A stretch of 64,000 nt of DNA from Serratia marcescens. GTDB lineage: Bacteria > Pseudomonadota > Gammaproteobacteria > Enterobacterales > Enterobacteriaceae. Location: positions 3,658,001 through 3,722,000 of the forward strand of contig NZ_VFMJ01000001.1 in assembly GCF_006715005.1 (NCBI RefSeq), written 5' to 3'. The notes under the pieces were generated by a model. That model ran no database searches. It was not told the DNA's origin and worked only from the letters and a program-made list of their open reading frames with translations. Below, piece after piece: positions 1 through 8,390 of the stretch. Position 1 is the stretch's first letter; each line of letters opens with the position of its first letter. The translations under genes and the position numbers were made by a program.

Positions 1-807
1 GCGCGCGTAGGTTTTCTTGTTGCCGTGCTCGATGGACAATCCGCCGCCCACCAGCAGGTTGAAGCCTACCAGCTTGCCGTTTTCGGCGATCGCCACAAAG
101 TTCATGTCGTTGGCGTGCAGATCGACGTCGTTCTGCGGCGGGATCACCACCGTGGTTTTGAACTTGCGCGGCAGGTAGGTCGACCCCAAAATCGGCTCTT
201 CGTCGGTGGTGGCCACCTTCTCCTGATCCAGCCACACCTCGGCGTAGGCGCGGGTGCGCGGCAGCAGGTGTTCGGAGATCTTCTTCGCCCACTCGTAGGC
301 TTCCTGATGCAGCTCGGACTCCACCGGGTTGGAGGTACACAGCACGTTGCGGTTCACGTCGTTGGCGGTCGCCAGCGCGTCCAACCCCAGACGGTTCAGC
401 AGCTGGTGCACCGGTTTGACGTTGCTTTTCAGAATGCCGTGAAACTGGAACGTCTGGCGGTTGGTGATGCGAATGCTGCCATACAGCGTGCTCTCCTGCG
501 CGAACTTGTCGATGCCCAGCCACTGCTGCGGGCTGATGATGCCGCCCGGCAGGCGGCAGCGCAGCATCATGGCATGGCGCGGCTCCAGCTTCTGCTCGGC
601 GCGTTCGGCGCGAATGTCGCGGTCATCCTGCTGGTACATGCCGTGGAAACGGATCAGCAGGAAGTTGTCTCCGTTGAAGCCGCCGGTCAGGCCGTCATTT
701 AAATCTTCGGCGATGGTGCCGCGCAGGAAGTGGCTCTCCTTCTTCATGCGCTCCGCATCGGCCAGTTTGCCTTCGACTACCAAAGGCCCGGGGTGTTTAT
801 CACTCAT
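1..807 (-). CDS. cysI: Sulfite reductase [NADPH] hemoprotein beta subunit, N-terminal 269 residues (cut by window edge)
   Basis: This is the hemoprotein half of assimilatory sulfite reductase, which reduces sulfite to sulfide with siroheme and a [4Fe-4S] cluster using electrons from CysJ. The visible N-terminal half is nearly identical to enterobacterial CysI: it opens [20 protein letters not shown] and carries [20 protein letters not shown]. The cysteine ligands of the cluster lie in the missing C-terminal half, so intactness cannot be judged. The ATG overlaps the cysJ stop as TGATG, which indicates translational coupling in a cysJI operon. The reading frame stays open to base 1. Confidence 0.96.
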   Translation of the reverse strand, partial: MSDKHPGPLVVEGKLADAERMKKESHFLRGTIAEDLNDGLTGGFNGDNFLLIRFHGMYQQDDRDIRAERAEQKLEPRHAMMLRCRLPGGIISPQQWLGIDKFAQESTLYGSIRITNRQTFQFHGILKSNVKPVHQLLNRLGLDALATANDVNRNVLCTSNPVESELHQEAYEWAKKISEHLLPRTRAYAEVWLDQEKVATTDEEPILGSTYLPRKFKTTVVIPPQNDVDLHANDMNFVAIAENGKLVGFNLLVGGGLSIEHGNKKTYAR

Positions 808-2609
808 CAGTAAACATCTCGCTGATAACGGCGCTCAAGGCGCAGCTCACTTAAAAATTCATCCGCCTGCTCGGTATCCATGCCACCGTGCTCGGCCACC
901 AGTTCCAGTAATGTGTTTTCCACGTCTTTCGCCATGCGATTGGCATCGCCGCAGACGTAAATGTGCGCGCCTTCCTGAATCCAGCGCCACACTTCCGCGC
1001 CCTGTTCGCGCAGTTTGTCTTGTACGTATATTTTATGTTGCTGGTCGCGGGACCAGGCCAGATCGATGCGGGTCAGCAGGCCGTCTTTCACGTAGCGCTG
1101 CCATTCGACCTGATACAGGAAATCTTCGGTGAAGTGCGGGTTGCCGAAGAACAGCCAGTTCTTGCCGCCGGCGCCGTCGGCGTCGCGCTGCTGCATAAAG
1201 GCGCGGAACGGCGCGATGCCGGTGCCCGGGCCGATCATGATCACCGGCGCTTCCGGATTGGCCGGCAGGCGGAAGTTGTCGTTGTGTTCGATAAACACCC
1301 GCACGTCGCCGTCCTCCTCCAGGCGATCCGCCAGGAAGCCGGAGGCGCCGCCGCTGCGGGCGCGCCCGTCGATGTCGTAACGCACCACGCCCACGGTGAT
1401 GTGCACTTCGCTTTCGTTCTCCGCCTGCGAAGAGGCGATGGAATACAGGCGCGGCGTCAGCGGGCGCAGCAGGCCAACCAGCTGTTCGGCGCTCAGATCC
1501 GCCGGCGCCTGCCGCACCATATCGACGATCGGCGTATTGTGTGCGTACTGCTGCAGCGCAGCCTTATCCGCCAACAGGCCGATCAGCGTTTCGTCGCGCG
1601 ACAGCGCGGCGTATTTATCGACGATCGGGGTGGTGTTCTGCGTCAGTTCGAAATGGCTGCGCAGCGCCTGCGCCAGCGGCAGGGTCTGCCCTTCCACCTC
1701 GACCGGCTCGTCGCCTTTCAGCCACAACAACTGCACCAGCTCGTCCACCAGCGCGGGATCGTTGTCGAACCATACGCCGAGCGCATCGCCCGGTTGATAA
1801 CGCAGGCCGGAATCGCCCAGATCGATCTCGATATGGCGCACGTCTTTATCCGACGCGCGGCCGGTAATCTTCTGCTTAACCGCCAGTTGGGCGGTGAGCG
1901 GCTGTTCCTTGCTGTACGGGCTGCTGTCGATCAGATCGACCGCACCGCTGGCCAACACGCCCGGCGCGGCGATTTCCGCCGGCGTGCGCGCCTTCAGCAC
2001 CGACACCACCTGTTTGCGCCAGGCGGCCGCTAGCTCCTGGTACTCCACGTCGGCGTCCACACGCTCCACCAGGCGCTCGGCGCCCAGTTCGGCCAGCTTG
2101 CCGTCGAAATCTTTACCAGACTGACAGAAATTCTCATAAGAGGTGTCCCCCAGCCCGAACACCGCAAAAGCGGTATCATTCAGCTTCGGCGCCTTCTTCG
2201 AGAACAGGAATTTATGCAGCGCCACCGCTTCTTCCGCCGGTTCGCCTTCCCCCTGCGTGGAGGCGACGATCACCAGCAGGCGCTCTTGCGCTATCTGTTT
2301 GAATTTGTAGTCGCCGGCGCTGACCAACGTGGCGCTCAGATTGGCGGCCAACAGATCGTCGCGCAGCTGCTCCGCCAGGCGGCGCGCATTGCCGGTCTGC
2401 GAAGCGGAAATGATGGTGATAGCGGCCGCAGCCGCAGGGGCGACAGGCGCAATGGCCACGGCTCCGGGCTGTTGATTGACCATGCCCCAAAAATAACCGG
2501 ACAGCCACGCCAGCTGCGTCGGCGAATAGTCGCCGATCGTTGCCTGCAAGCGCGCCAGCTGTTCGGGCGTCAGCGGGAGCAAAGATGTTGGAGGAGCCTG
2601 AGTCGTCAT
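807..2609 (-). CDS. cysJ: Sulfite reductase [NADPH] flavoprotein alpha subunit
   Basis: CysJ passes electrons from NADPH through FAD and FMN to CysI in cytoplasmic sulfite reduction for cysteine synthesis. The protein has 600 residues (E. coli about 599). An N-terminal flavodoxin domain (about 64-200) carries the FMN phosphate loop SASQTGN at 68-74. A CPR-type FAD domain follows with RLYS at 387-390 and [10 protein letters not shown] at 421-430. The NADP domain has [12 protein letters not shown] at 460-471 and the protein ends in the usual YQRDVY. The Ala/Pro-rich linker near 50-63 is normal for the family. The gene is first in cysJI and diverges from queD. Control by CysB is expected from the family. 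Confidence 0.97.
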   Translation of the reverse strand: MTTQAPPTSLLPLTPEQLARLQATIGDYSPTQLAWLSGYFWGMVNQQPGAVAIAPVAPAAAAAITIISASQTGNARRLAEQLRDDLLAANLSATLVSAGDYKFKQIAQERLLVIVASTQGEGEPAEEAVALHKFLFSKKAPKLNDTAFAVFGLGDTSYENFCQSGKDFDGKLAELGAERLVERVDADVEYQELAAAWRKQVVSVLKARTPAEIAAPGVLASGAVDLIDSSPYSKEQPLTAQLAVKQKITGRASDKDVRHIEIDLGDSGLRYQPGDALGVWFDNDPALVDELVQLLWLKGDEPVEVEGQTLPLAQALRSHFELTQNTTPIVDKYAALSRDETLIGLLADKAALQQYAHNTPIVDMVRQAPADLSAEQLVGLLRPLTPRLYSIASSQAENESEVHITVGVVRYDIDGRARSGGASGFLADRLEEDGDVRVFIEHNDNFRLPANPEAPVIMIGPGTGIAPFRAFMQQRDADGAGGKNWLFFGNPHFTEDFLYQVEWQRYVKDGLLTRIDLAWSRDQQHKIYVQDKLREQGAEVWRWIQEGAHIYVCGDANRMAKDVENTLLELVAEHGGMDTEQADEFLSELRLERRYQRDVY

Positions 2610-3045
2610 TGCTGTACTTATTTCCTATACTTAGCGCCTTTCCTGCCAGGCGCGCGCCAGTGCCAGTCGCTGTCTCTTCGCTGCGTCGGGTGTGCGGAAA
2701 AGATCAGGAGAGTTTGTAAGGTTACCGAGCAGAATAGCAACGATTAAATAAGGGATAGCAATAAATCATAACCAAAATGACTAAGCTGTTTTTCTGGTAA
2801 GGGATAACGCTTAAACCGTTAAACAAAGTTTTTTATCCAGATGAAAATAAAGCACTTTTTTTCATCATTTTTTCACCGTTCAACATTTCGGCTCATTACC
2901 CCAGCCGATAGGTGCCGCAAACACCAAACAAAAAAAGTGTTAACCGGGTGCGTTTGCCGTGGCGGTAGACCATAACGGTATAAATGGCAAGCAGGCGCGC
3001 TTTCCGGTACTATGCGGCGGTTTTTGAGTCAATGAGGCCGTAATA
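2610..3045. promoter_or_regulatory. Divergent cysJ / queD intergenic region
   Basis: This 436 bp gap holds no gene. It is AT-rich compared with its flanks. For cysJ (minus strand) a plausible -10 TATTCT lies at 2736-2731 with no good -35, as expected for a CysB-activated promoter. The AT-rich block 2740-2830 upstream of it would be the CysB target, but I cannot assign half-sites with confidence. For queD (plus strand), TATAAA at 2979-2984 and TACTAT at 3008-3013 are weak -10 candidates. The assignment as a divergent regulatory region rests mainly on gene orientation. Confidence 0.4.
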
Positions 3046-3405
3046 ATGGCAACCACGCTGTTTAAAGATTTTCAGTTTGAAGCCGCACACCGTTTGCCGC
3101 ACGTACCGGAGGGCCACAAATGCGGCCGTCTGCATGGGCATTCGTTTATGGTGCGTCTGGAAGTGACCGGTGAAGTGAACCCCCACACCGGTTGGGTGAT
3201 GGATTTCGCCGAGCTCAAGGCTGTGTTTTCCCCGATCTGGGAGCGGCTGGATCACCATTATCTGAACGATATTCCAGGATTGGAAAATCCCACCAGCGAA
3301 GTGCTCGCCGCCTGGATTTGGCAGCAGCTCAAGCCCCAGTTACCGGAACTGACTGCGGTGATGGTGAAAGAGACCTGTACGGCGGGATGCGTATATAAAG
3401 GTTGA
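3046..3405 (+). CDS. queD: 6-carboxy-5,6,7,8-tetrahydropterin synthase
   Basis: QueD converts 7,8-dihydroneopterin triphosphate to 6-carboxytetrahydropterin, the second step of the queuosine precursor pathway. The 119-residue protein matches the family length. The zinc ligands H15, H30 and H32 are present, as is the catalytic cysteine C26 in the [10 protein letters not shown] motif. The C-terminal VKETCTAGC stretch is typical of enterobacterial QueD. QueE, which acts on its product, lies 0.6 kb downstream on the other strand, with one acetyltransferase gene between them. An ATG start at 3046 gives the family N-terminus [16 protein letters not shown]. Confidence 0.96.
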   Translation: MATTLFKDFQFEAAHRLPHVPEGHKCGRLHGHSFMVRLEVTGEVNPHTGWVMDFAELKAVFSPIWERLDHHYLNDIPGLENPTSEVLAAWIWQQLKPQLPELTAVMVKETCTAGCVYKG

Positions 3406-3409
3406 TGCC

Positions 3410-3435
3410 GTGAGGGTATGTGCAGATACCCTCAC
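3410..3435. terminator. Hairpin between convergent queD and the GNAT gene
   Basis: A perfect 10 bp stem (GTGAGGGTAT at 3410-3419 with ATACCCTCAC at 3426-3435) and a 6 nt loop follow the queD stop and overlap the stop codon of the opposing acetyltransferase. There is no clear T-tract on either side, so termination efficiency is uncertain. A role as a bidirectional terminator is inferred from position. Confidence 0.5.
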
Positions 3436-3941
3436 ACTACCTCGCCTTGCAGATCCAGGTGCCGCGCCGCCCAGGGCCTTTCCGACAGGCTCAACGCCAT
3501 TCCCCCGCGATAGACAAACGTTTTGCTCTCGCCATCCTCAATGAACGCCGTCTCGTTTTCCATCGCCCGATAGCCGGCGCCGGTATAGTATTTTTCGCTT
3601 ACCGCAAACAGTATGGAATATGCGATCCCTTTACTGCGCAGAGAGTCATGCGCCTGCACTAGCATTTTTGCGGCCACGCCGCGGCGGCGATGCGTTTGTG
3701 CCACGGCCACCAGCCCGATGATGCCAATCACCTCGGCCTCACCGTCAATCAGCACCGGCCGCTCATGCACCGCCAGTTGGCCGACGATCGCTTCACCTTC
3801 CGTGGCGATCACCAGGCAAACCGGCGCATGCTGCAGATAAAATCCGTCGGTTATCTCGGGGAAAGCGTCGGACAACAGTGAGCGAATCGACCGCAATTCC
3901 GCTTCCGTCACCGCCTCGAATGCACGCGATAAAATCTTCAC
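3432..3941 (-). CDS. GNAT-family N-acetyltransferase
   Basis: This is a 169-residue single-domain GNAT enzyme. The acetyl-CoA pyrophosphate loop appears as HRRRGVAAK (RRRGVA at 85-90), preceded by the beta-4 strand GIIGLVAV. A late EKYYTGAGYRAM motif is typical of GNAT enzymes that acetylate small molecules or protein N-termini. The substrate is unknown. I choose GTG at 3941 because AGGAG sits 6 nt upstream and the domain begins there. A longer frame to 4055 would overlap the end of queE by 73 nt and add unrelated sequence. The gene lies between queD and queE, but a role in queuosine synthesis is not indicated. Confidence 0.85.
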   Translation of the reverse strand: MKILSRAFEAVTEAELRSIRSLLSDAFPEITDGFYLQHAPVCLVIATEGEAIVGQLAVHERPVLIDGEAEVIGIIGLVAVAQTHRRRGVAAKMLVQAHDSLRSKGIAYSILFAVSEKYYTGAGYRAMENETAFIEDGESKTFVYRGGMALSLSERPWAARHLDLQGEVV

Positions 3942-3982
3942 CGGCAACTCCTGTCTCGTTCTAACGCTTCCTGCCAATAAAC

Positions 3983-4654
3983 TCAGGCGATATTCAGATA
4001 TTTGTGGGTCTGCATCGACAGCCGCCAGTTGCGCGCAATGCAGGTTTCGATGCACAGGCGGGTCGCCTCTTCTTTCTGGCTGATCGGCTGCAGCGCAATA
4101 ATCCGCGCCTTGTCGTCCTGCAGCGTCGCCAGCAGCGCGTCGAGCGCCTCGATATCGCGCTCGCGCGCCACCGGATGCTTCACCTCGTCGGCGCGCCGCA
4201 GCGCCTGATCCAGCACTTTCATGCCGCCGCGCATATTCACCTTCGGCGAAACCGTCACCCAGGTGTTGGCGGAGCAGCGAATTTCGTGGGTGCCGCTGGT
4301 CTCAATCTGGCAGCCGTAGCCATGCTGTTCGAACAGCTCTGTCAGCGGCGTCAGATCGTAGATGCAGGGTTCGCCGCCGGTGATCACCACATGGCGCGCG
4401 GTGTAACCTTGTTGACGCATCACCGCCAGCAGCTGCTCGGCGCTGGCATTGCCCCAGGCGTCGCTTTCCTCTGTTTTGACCAGGATCCGTTGCAGGTCGA
4501 CTTCCCGATTGGCTTCCTTTTCCCAGGTATGTTTGGTATCGCACCAACTGCACCCTACCGGGCAGCCCTGCAGGCGGATAAAAATGGCCGGCACGCCGGT
4601 GAAAAAGCCTTCGCCCTGCAAGGTTTGGAACATCTCATTGATCGGGTACTGCAT
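3983..4654 (-). CDS. queE: 7-carboxy-7-deazaguanine synthase (radical SAM)
   Basis: QueE is a radical SAM enzyme that rearranges 6-carboxytetrahydropterin into 7-carboxy-7-deazaguanine for queuosine synthesis. The [4Fe-4S] motif CX3CX2C is intact as C31, C35 and C38 in GCPVGCSWCDT, and the family GGEPC motif follows. The length of 223 residues matches E. coli QueE. The gene reads toward the GNAT gene. In E. coli queE lies close to eno; here about 7 kb of hut genes separate the two. Confidence 0.96.
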   Translation of the reverse strand: MQYPINEMFQTLQGEGFFTGVPAIFIRLQGCPVGCSWCDTKHTWEKEANREVDLQRILVKTEESDAWGNASAEQLLAVMRQQGYTARHVVITGGEPCIYDLTPLTELFEQHGYGCQIETSGTHEIRCSANTWVTVSPKVNMRGGMKVLDQALRRADEVKHPVARERDIEALDALLATLQDDKARIIALQPISQKEEATRLCIETCIARNWRLSMQTHKYLNIA

Positions 4655-4873
4655 CGGTTTCTCAATCTGGAAAAGTAAAAAGCGATTATCGCAGATTCCG
4701 GCCCGGCGACCAAACGGCCAAAATTGTATTAAATTTTATCCTCCGCGCCGCCATCAGCATATCTCACCGCCAATGGCCTTCATTTAATTTGTTAACCGGC
4801 CTTAGGCCTTTCATCGGCGGTGCAACCTGCTCCACAGAAAACAACACGCAGTTAACAAATAAGATAATTATAT

Positions 4874-4904
4874 TTGACATAAAGCGCTGACGCGCAGATG
4901 TATA
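4874..4904 (+). promoter_or_regulatory. Candidate promoter of the MFS carrier gene
   Basis: A perfect -35 TTGACA at 4874-4879 is followed 18-19 bp later by a -10 candidate (ATGTAT or TGTATA at 4898-4904). The -10 lies inside the HutC-like palindrome, so a bound repressor would block it. The hexamers are seen directly; promoter activity is inferred. Confidence 0.5.
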
Positions 4905-4910
4905 TACAAG
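4897..4910. promoter_or_regulatory. HutC-like operator upstream of the MFS carrier
   Basis: The sequence GATGTATATACAAG contains TGTA-TA-TACA (4899-4908), the core recognised by HutC-type GntR repressors. It differs from a perfect CTTGTATATACAAG palindrome at only the first two positions. It overlaps the putative -10 of the MFS gene. The hutU promoter carries a perfect version of the same core. Confidence 0.6.
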
Positions 4911-4981
4911 CAAACACAAGCCGAGCGCCAGTTTCGGCCACGTTCCATCCATCACGACTACATCTGCGTTTAGAGGGTGCC

Positions 4982-6322
4982 ATGACTCATTCCACCAGCG
5001 AGTTGAACATTCAGCAGGCCATCGACGACAGCAAGTTTTCGCTGTTTCACTGGACCCTGATCATTCTCGGATTCCTGATCCTCGCCATCGACGGTTTCGA
5101 TACCGCCGCCATGGGCTATATCGCCCCCTCGGTCGCCAAAGACTGGGGCATCGTCAAACAGGATCTGGGGCCCGTGCTGAGCGCCGCGCTGCTGGGGCTG
5201 TCGCTCGGCGCGCTGATCGCCGGGCCAATCTCCGACCGCATCGGCCGCAAGCGCGTGCTGGTGTTTTCCTGCCTGTTCTTCGGCCTGTCGAGCCTGGCCA
5301 CCGCCTACGCCGGCTCGCTCAATAGCCTGACGCTGTGGCGTTTCCTCACCGGCCTCGGGCTGGGGGCGGCGATGCCCAACGCCATCACGCTGATCTCCGA
5401 ATACGCGCCGCAGCGCTGCCGTTCGCTGGCGATCAACACCATGTACTGCGGCTTTCCGCTGGGCGCGGCCGGCGGCGGCGCCATTTCATCGTGGCTGATT
5501 CCGAGCTACGGCTGGCACAGCGTGCTGCTGCTCGGCGCCATTGCGCCGCTGGTATTGACGGTCTTGCTGATTTTGCTGCTGCCGGAATCGGTCAAATATA
5601 TGGTTAACCGCGGGCAGGATGCGGCGAAGATCAAGCGCATCGCGCAACGCTTCGTCAGCCAGAGCCTTGACGGCGTGACGCGTTTTTACCTGTATGAAGA
5701 GAAGCTGACGCAGGCCAAGACCAGCGTCGGCCTGCTGTTCAGCCGCCCTTACCTGCTCGGCACGCTGATGCTGTGGGTGACCTACTTCATGGGGCTGGTG
5801 ATCTACTACGTGTTGCTGAGCTGGATGCCGATCCTGATGCAGGGATTGGGCTACCAGTTGGAACAGTCGGCGATGCTTACCTCGCTGTTCACCTTCGGCG
5901 GCACGCTCGGCATCCTGGTAGCCGGCTGGCTGATGGATCGCTGGAACGCGCATAAGGTGGTCTCGAGCGGCTTTGTCGTCACCGCCCTGCTGATCGTGGC
6001 GATGGCGACCGAAGATAAACAGATCGTATTGCTGGGCGCCTTCATCTTCCTGATGGGCGTCACCATGAACGGCGCGCAGTCCGGGTTGCAAACGCTGGCG
6101 GCCACCTTCTACCCCACCCACAGCCGCGCCACCGGCATCGCCTGGATGCAGGGCATCGGTCGCTTCGGCGGCGTCGCCGGCACCATGATGGGCGCCCAAC
6201 TGCTGGCGATGCAGTGGGAAGTGCAGAGCATCCTGATGTTCCTGTGCGTACCGGCGCTGATCGCCGCCATCGCCACGGTGTGCAAGATGAGCCGCAAGCC
6301 GATGCTGCAACCGGCCGCCTGA
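4982..6322 (+). CDS. MFS transporter, aromatic acid:H+ symporter (AAHS) type; candidate urocanate/imidazole-acid carrier
   Basis: This 446-residue inner-membrane carrier has 12 predicted transmembrane helices. The first helix ends in ILAIDGFD (DGFD at 37-40), the acidic motif of AAHS carriers such as PcaK and MhpT. The MFS loop 2-3 signature GPISDRIGRKR follows. The start at 4982 has AGAGGG upstream; an upstream extension to 4898 would run through the operator and promoter. The natural substrate cannot be read from the sequence. Its position directly before hutUH and its HutC-like operator suggest uptake of urocanate or another imidazole carboxylate. That is inference: other aromatic acids remain possible. 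Confidence 0.85.
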   Translation: MTHSTSELNIQQAIDDSKFSLFHWTLIILGFLILAIDGFDTAAMGYIAPSVAKDWGIVKQDLGPVLSAALLGLSLGALIAGPISDRIGRKRVLVFSCLFFGLSSLATAYAGSLNSLTLWRFLTGLGLGAAMPNAITLISEYAPQRCRSLAINTMYCGFPLGAAGGGAISSWLIPSYGWHSVLLLGAIAPLVLTVLLILLLPESVKYMVNRGQDAAKIKRIAQRFVSQSLDGVTRFYLYEEKLTQAKTSVGLLFSRPYLLGTLMLWVTYFMGLVIYYVLLSWMPILMQGLGYQLEQSAMLTSLFTFGGTLGILVAGWLMDRWNAHKVVSSGFVVTALLIVAMATEDKQIVLLGAFIFLMGVTMNGAQSGLQTLAATFYPTHSRATGIAWMQGIGRFGGVAGTMMGAQLLAMQWEVQSILMFLCVPALIAAIATVCKMSRKPMLQPAA

Positions 6323-6330
6323 CCCCTGCA

Positions 6331-6356
6331 AGCCCGCCCACGGCGGGCTTTGTTCT
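6331..6356 (+). terminator. Rho-independent terminator after the MFS gene
   Basis: AGCCCGCC (6331-6338) pairs with GGCGGGCT (6342-6349) across a 3 nt loop, followed by TTTGTT. It lies 8 bp after the MFS stop codon, separating this transcript from hutUH. Confidence 0.75.
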
Positions 6357-6698
6357 TGCGGTGATAGGGCTTGTTTATCCTCCGCCGCCAACTGTAATCA
6401 GTCTGTAAAAATATTGTGACTAGCCGCCCAAAAATGAGTCAATTTTAATTCATTTTTGCCGAACAGCTCACTTTTCTCCGGCCTATCGCACATGAGCCCG
6501 GTGATAAAAAAAACGCTTATCAAGCTGATATAAAAAGAAAATAACTTTTTCTTATGCCATTTTTCATCGGCAACTGGTCAGTGTTGCATATGCTTGTACA
6601 TACAAGTATATGTTAATAAGCCCTACGCATTGTTATGCCGTGGTACTCATCCCCACCGCGGCATGAAATCTGCACCGATACTGTTTGAGGAAACTGCT
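6357..6698 (+). promoter_or_regulatory. hutUH upstream region
   Basis: This AT-rich region between the MFS terminator and hutU holds the hutU promoter and operator. It also contains ATA-N9-TAT (6541-6555), which resembles the NAC site consensus with one mismatch in the inner T-n-G; its centre is about 70 bp before the inferred start. I see no clear CRP site. No gene is supported here. Confidence 0.45.
6584..6612 (+). promoter_or_regulatory. hutU promoter with HutC operator in the spacer
   Basis: TTGCAT (6584-6589), a 17 bp spacer and TATATG (6607-6612) form a sigma-70 promoter. The spacer contains the near-perfect palindrome CTTGTACATACAAG at 6593-6606, whose core is TGTA-CA-TACA. A repressor there would exclude RNA polymerase. 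This is the arrangement expected for induction by urocanate through HutC. hutC itself is not in the window. Confidence 0.75.
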
Positions 6699-8390
6699 GT
6701 GACTACAAATAACAAAGTTCGCAATGTCGATGTACGCGCGCCACGCGGCACACAATTAAACGCAAAAAGCTGGCTGACCGAAGCGCCGTTACGCATGCTG
6801 ATGAACAACCTCGATCCTGAAGTTGCGGAGAACCCACACGAACTGGTGGTGTACGGCGGCATCGGCCGCGCCGCGCGCGACTGGGATTGCTACGACAAGA
6901 TCGTCGAAACCCTGAAAACGCTGGAAGAAGACGAAACCCTACTGGTGCAGTCCGGCAAACCGGTCGGCGTCTTCAAAACCCACAGCAACGCGCCACGCGT
7001 GCTGATCGCCAACTCCAACCTGGTACCGCACTGGGCCACCTGGGAACACTTCAACGAACTGGACGCCAAAGGCCTGGCCATGTACGGCCAGATGACCGCC
7101 GGCAGCTGGATCTACATCGGCAGCCAGGGCATCGTTCAGGGCACCTATGAAACCTTCGTCGAAGCGGGCCGCCAGCATTACGACGGCAGCCTGCAGGGCC
7201 GCTGGGTGCTGACCGCCGGCCTGGGCGGCATGGGCGGCGCACAGCCGCTGGCCGCGACGCTGGCGGGCGCCTGCTCGCTGAACATCGAATGTCAGCAGAG
7301 CCGCATCGATTTCCGTCTGAAAACCCGCTACGTCGATGAGCAGGCCAAAGATTTGGACGACGCGCTGGCCCGCATCAAAAAATACACCTCAGAAGGCAAA
7401 GCCATCTCCATCGCTCTGTGCGGCAACGCGGCTGAAATCCTGCCAGAGCTGGTGCGCCGCGGCGTACGCCCAGACATGGTCACCGATCAGACCAGCGCCC
7501 ACGATCCGCTGAACGGCTACCTGCCGAAGGGCTGGAGCTGGGAAGAGTATCGCCAGCGCGCCCAGACCGAGCCGGCTAAAGTGGTCGCCGCCGCCAAGCA
7601 GTCGATGGCCGATCACGTCAAAGCCATGCTGGCCTTCCAGCAGATGGGCGTGCCGACCTTCGACTACGGCAACAACATTCGCCAGATGGCGAAAGAAACC
7701 GGCGTCGACAACGCCTTCGACTTCCCGGGCTTCGTGCCGGCCTACATCCGTCCGCTGTTCTGCCGCGGTATCGGGCCGTTCCGCTGGGCGGCGCTGTCCG
7801 GCGATCCGCAGGACATCTACAAAACCGACGCCATGGTGAAAGAGCTGATCCCGGATGACGAACACCTGCACCGCTGGCTGGACATGGCGCGCGAGCGCAT
7901 CAGCTTCCAGGGCCTGCCGGCGCGCATTTGCTGGGTTGGCCTCGGCCAGCGCGCCAAGCTGGGCCTGGCGTTCAACGAGATGGTGCGCCGCGGCGAACTG
8001 TCCGCCCCGATCGTCATCGGCCGCGACCACCTGGATTCCGGCTCCGTTTCCAGCCCGAACCGTGAAACCGAAGCGATGAAAGACGGTTCCGATGCGGTTT
8101 CCGACTGGCCGTTGCTGAACGCCCTGCTGAACACCGCCAGCGGCGCCACCTGGGTTTCCCTGCACCACGGCGGCGGCGTCGGCATGGGCTTCTCCCAACA
8201 CTCCGGCATGGTGATCGTCTGCGACGGCACCGACGAGGCCGCCGAGCGCATCGCCCGCGTCCTGCACAATGACCCGGCTACCGGGGTCATGCGTCACGCC
8301 GACGCCGGTTACGATATCGCTATCGACTGCGCCCGCGAGCAAGGCCTGAACCTGCCGATGGTTGCCGCGACCCAAGGAGAAAAAGCATGA
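6699..8390 (+). CDS. hutU: Urocanate hydratase
   Basis: HutU hydrates urocanate to 4-imidazolone-5-propionate with tightly bound NAD+, the second step of histidine degradation in the cytoplasm. The protein has 563 residues from GTG at 6699, which has GAGG 8 nt upstream. Longer starts at 6594 or 6663 lie on the promoter or lack a ribosome site. The NAD loop [12 protein letters not shown] is at 174-185, and the catalytic cysteine is C411 in ARICWVGLG, matching C410 of the Pseudomonas enzyme. It overlaps hutH by 4 bp (ATGA), so the two are coupled. Confidence 0.97.
   Translation: MTTNNKVRNVDVRAPRGTQLNAKSWLTEAPLRMLMNNLDPEVAENPHELVVYGGIGRAARDWDCYDKIVETLKTLEEDETLLVQSGKPVGVFKTHSNAPRVLIANSNLVPHWATWEHFNELDAKGLAMYGQMTAGSWIYIGSQGIVQGTYETFVEAGRQHYDGSLQGRWVLTAGLGGMGGAQPLAATLAGACSLNIECQQSRIDFRLKTRYVDEQAKDLDDALARIKKYTSEGKAISIALCGNAAEILPELVRRGVRPDMVTDQTSAHDPLNGYLPKGWSWEEYRQRAQTEPAKVVAAAKQSMADHVKAMLAFQQMGVPTFDYGNNIRQMAKETGVDNAFDFPGFVPAYIRPLFCRGIGPFRWAALSGDPQDIYKTDAMVKELIPDDEHLHRWLDMARERISFQGLPARICWVGLGQRAKLGLAFNEMVRRGELSAPIVIGRDHLDSGSVSSPNRETEAMKDGSDAVSDWPLLNALLNTASGATWVSLHHGGGVGMGFSQHSGMVIVCDGTDEAAERIARVLHNDPATGVMRHADAGYDIAIDCAREQGLNLPMVAATQGEKA

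Larger units (their letters stand above)
4655..4981. promoter_or_regulatory. Divergent queE / MFS intergenic region
   Basis: This 327 bp AT-rich gap separates the divergent queE and the MFS carrier gene. It contains a TTGACA hexamer at 4874-4879 and the HutC-like palindrome listed separately. The half near queE shows no convincing promoter beyond general AT-richness. No gene is supported inside it. Confidence 0.5.

Noticed and set aside
963..2033. A 356-codon plus-strand frame opposite cysJ
   Set aside because: It is antisense to a well-conserved gene and shows no recognisable domain.
3942..4055. N-terminal extension of the GNAT gene into queE
   Set aside because: The added residues are not GNAT-like, and a good AGGAG site supports the GTG at 3941.
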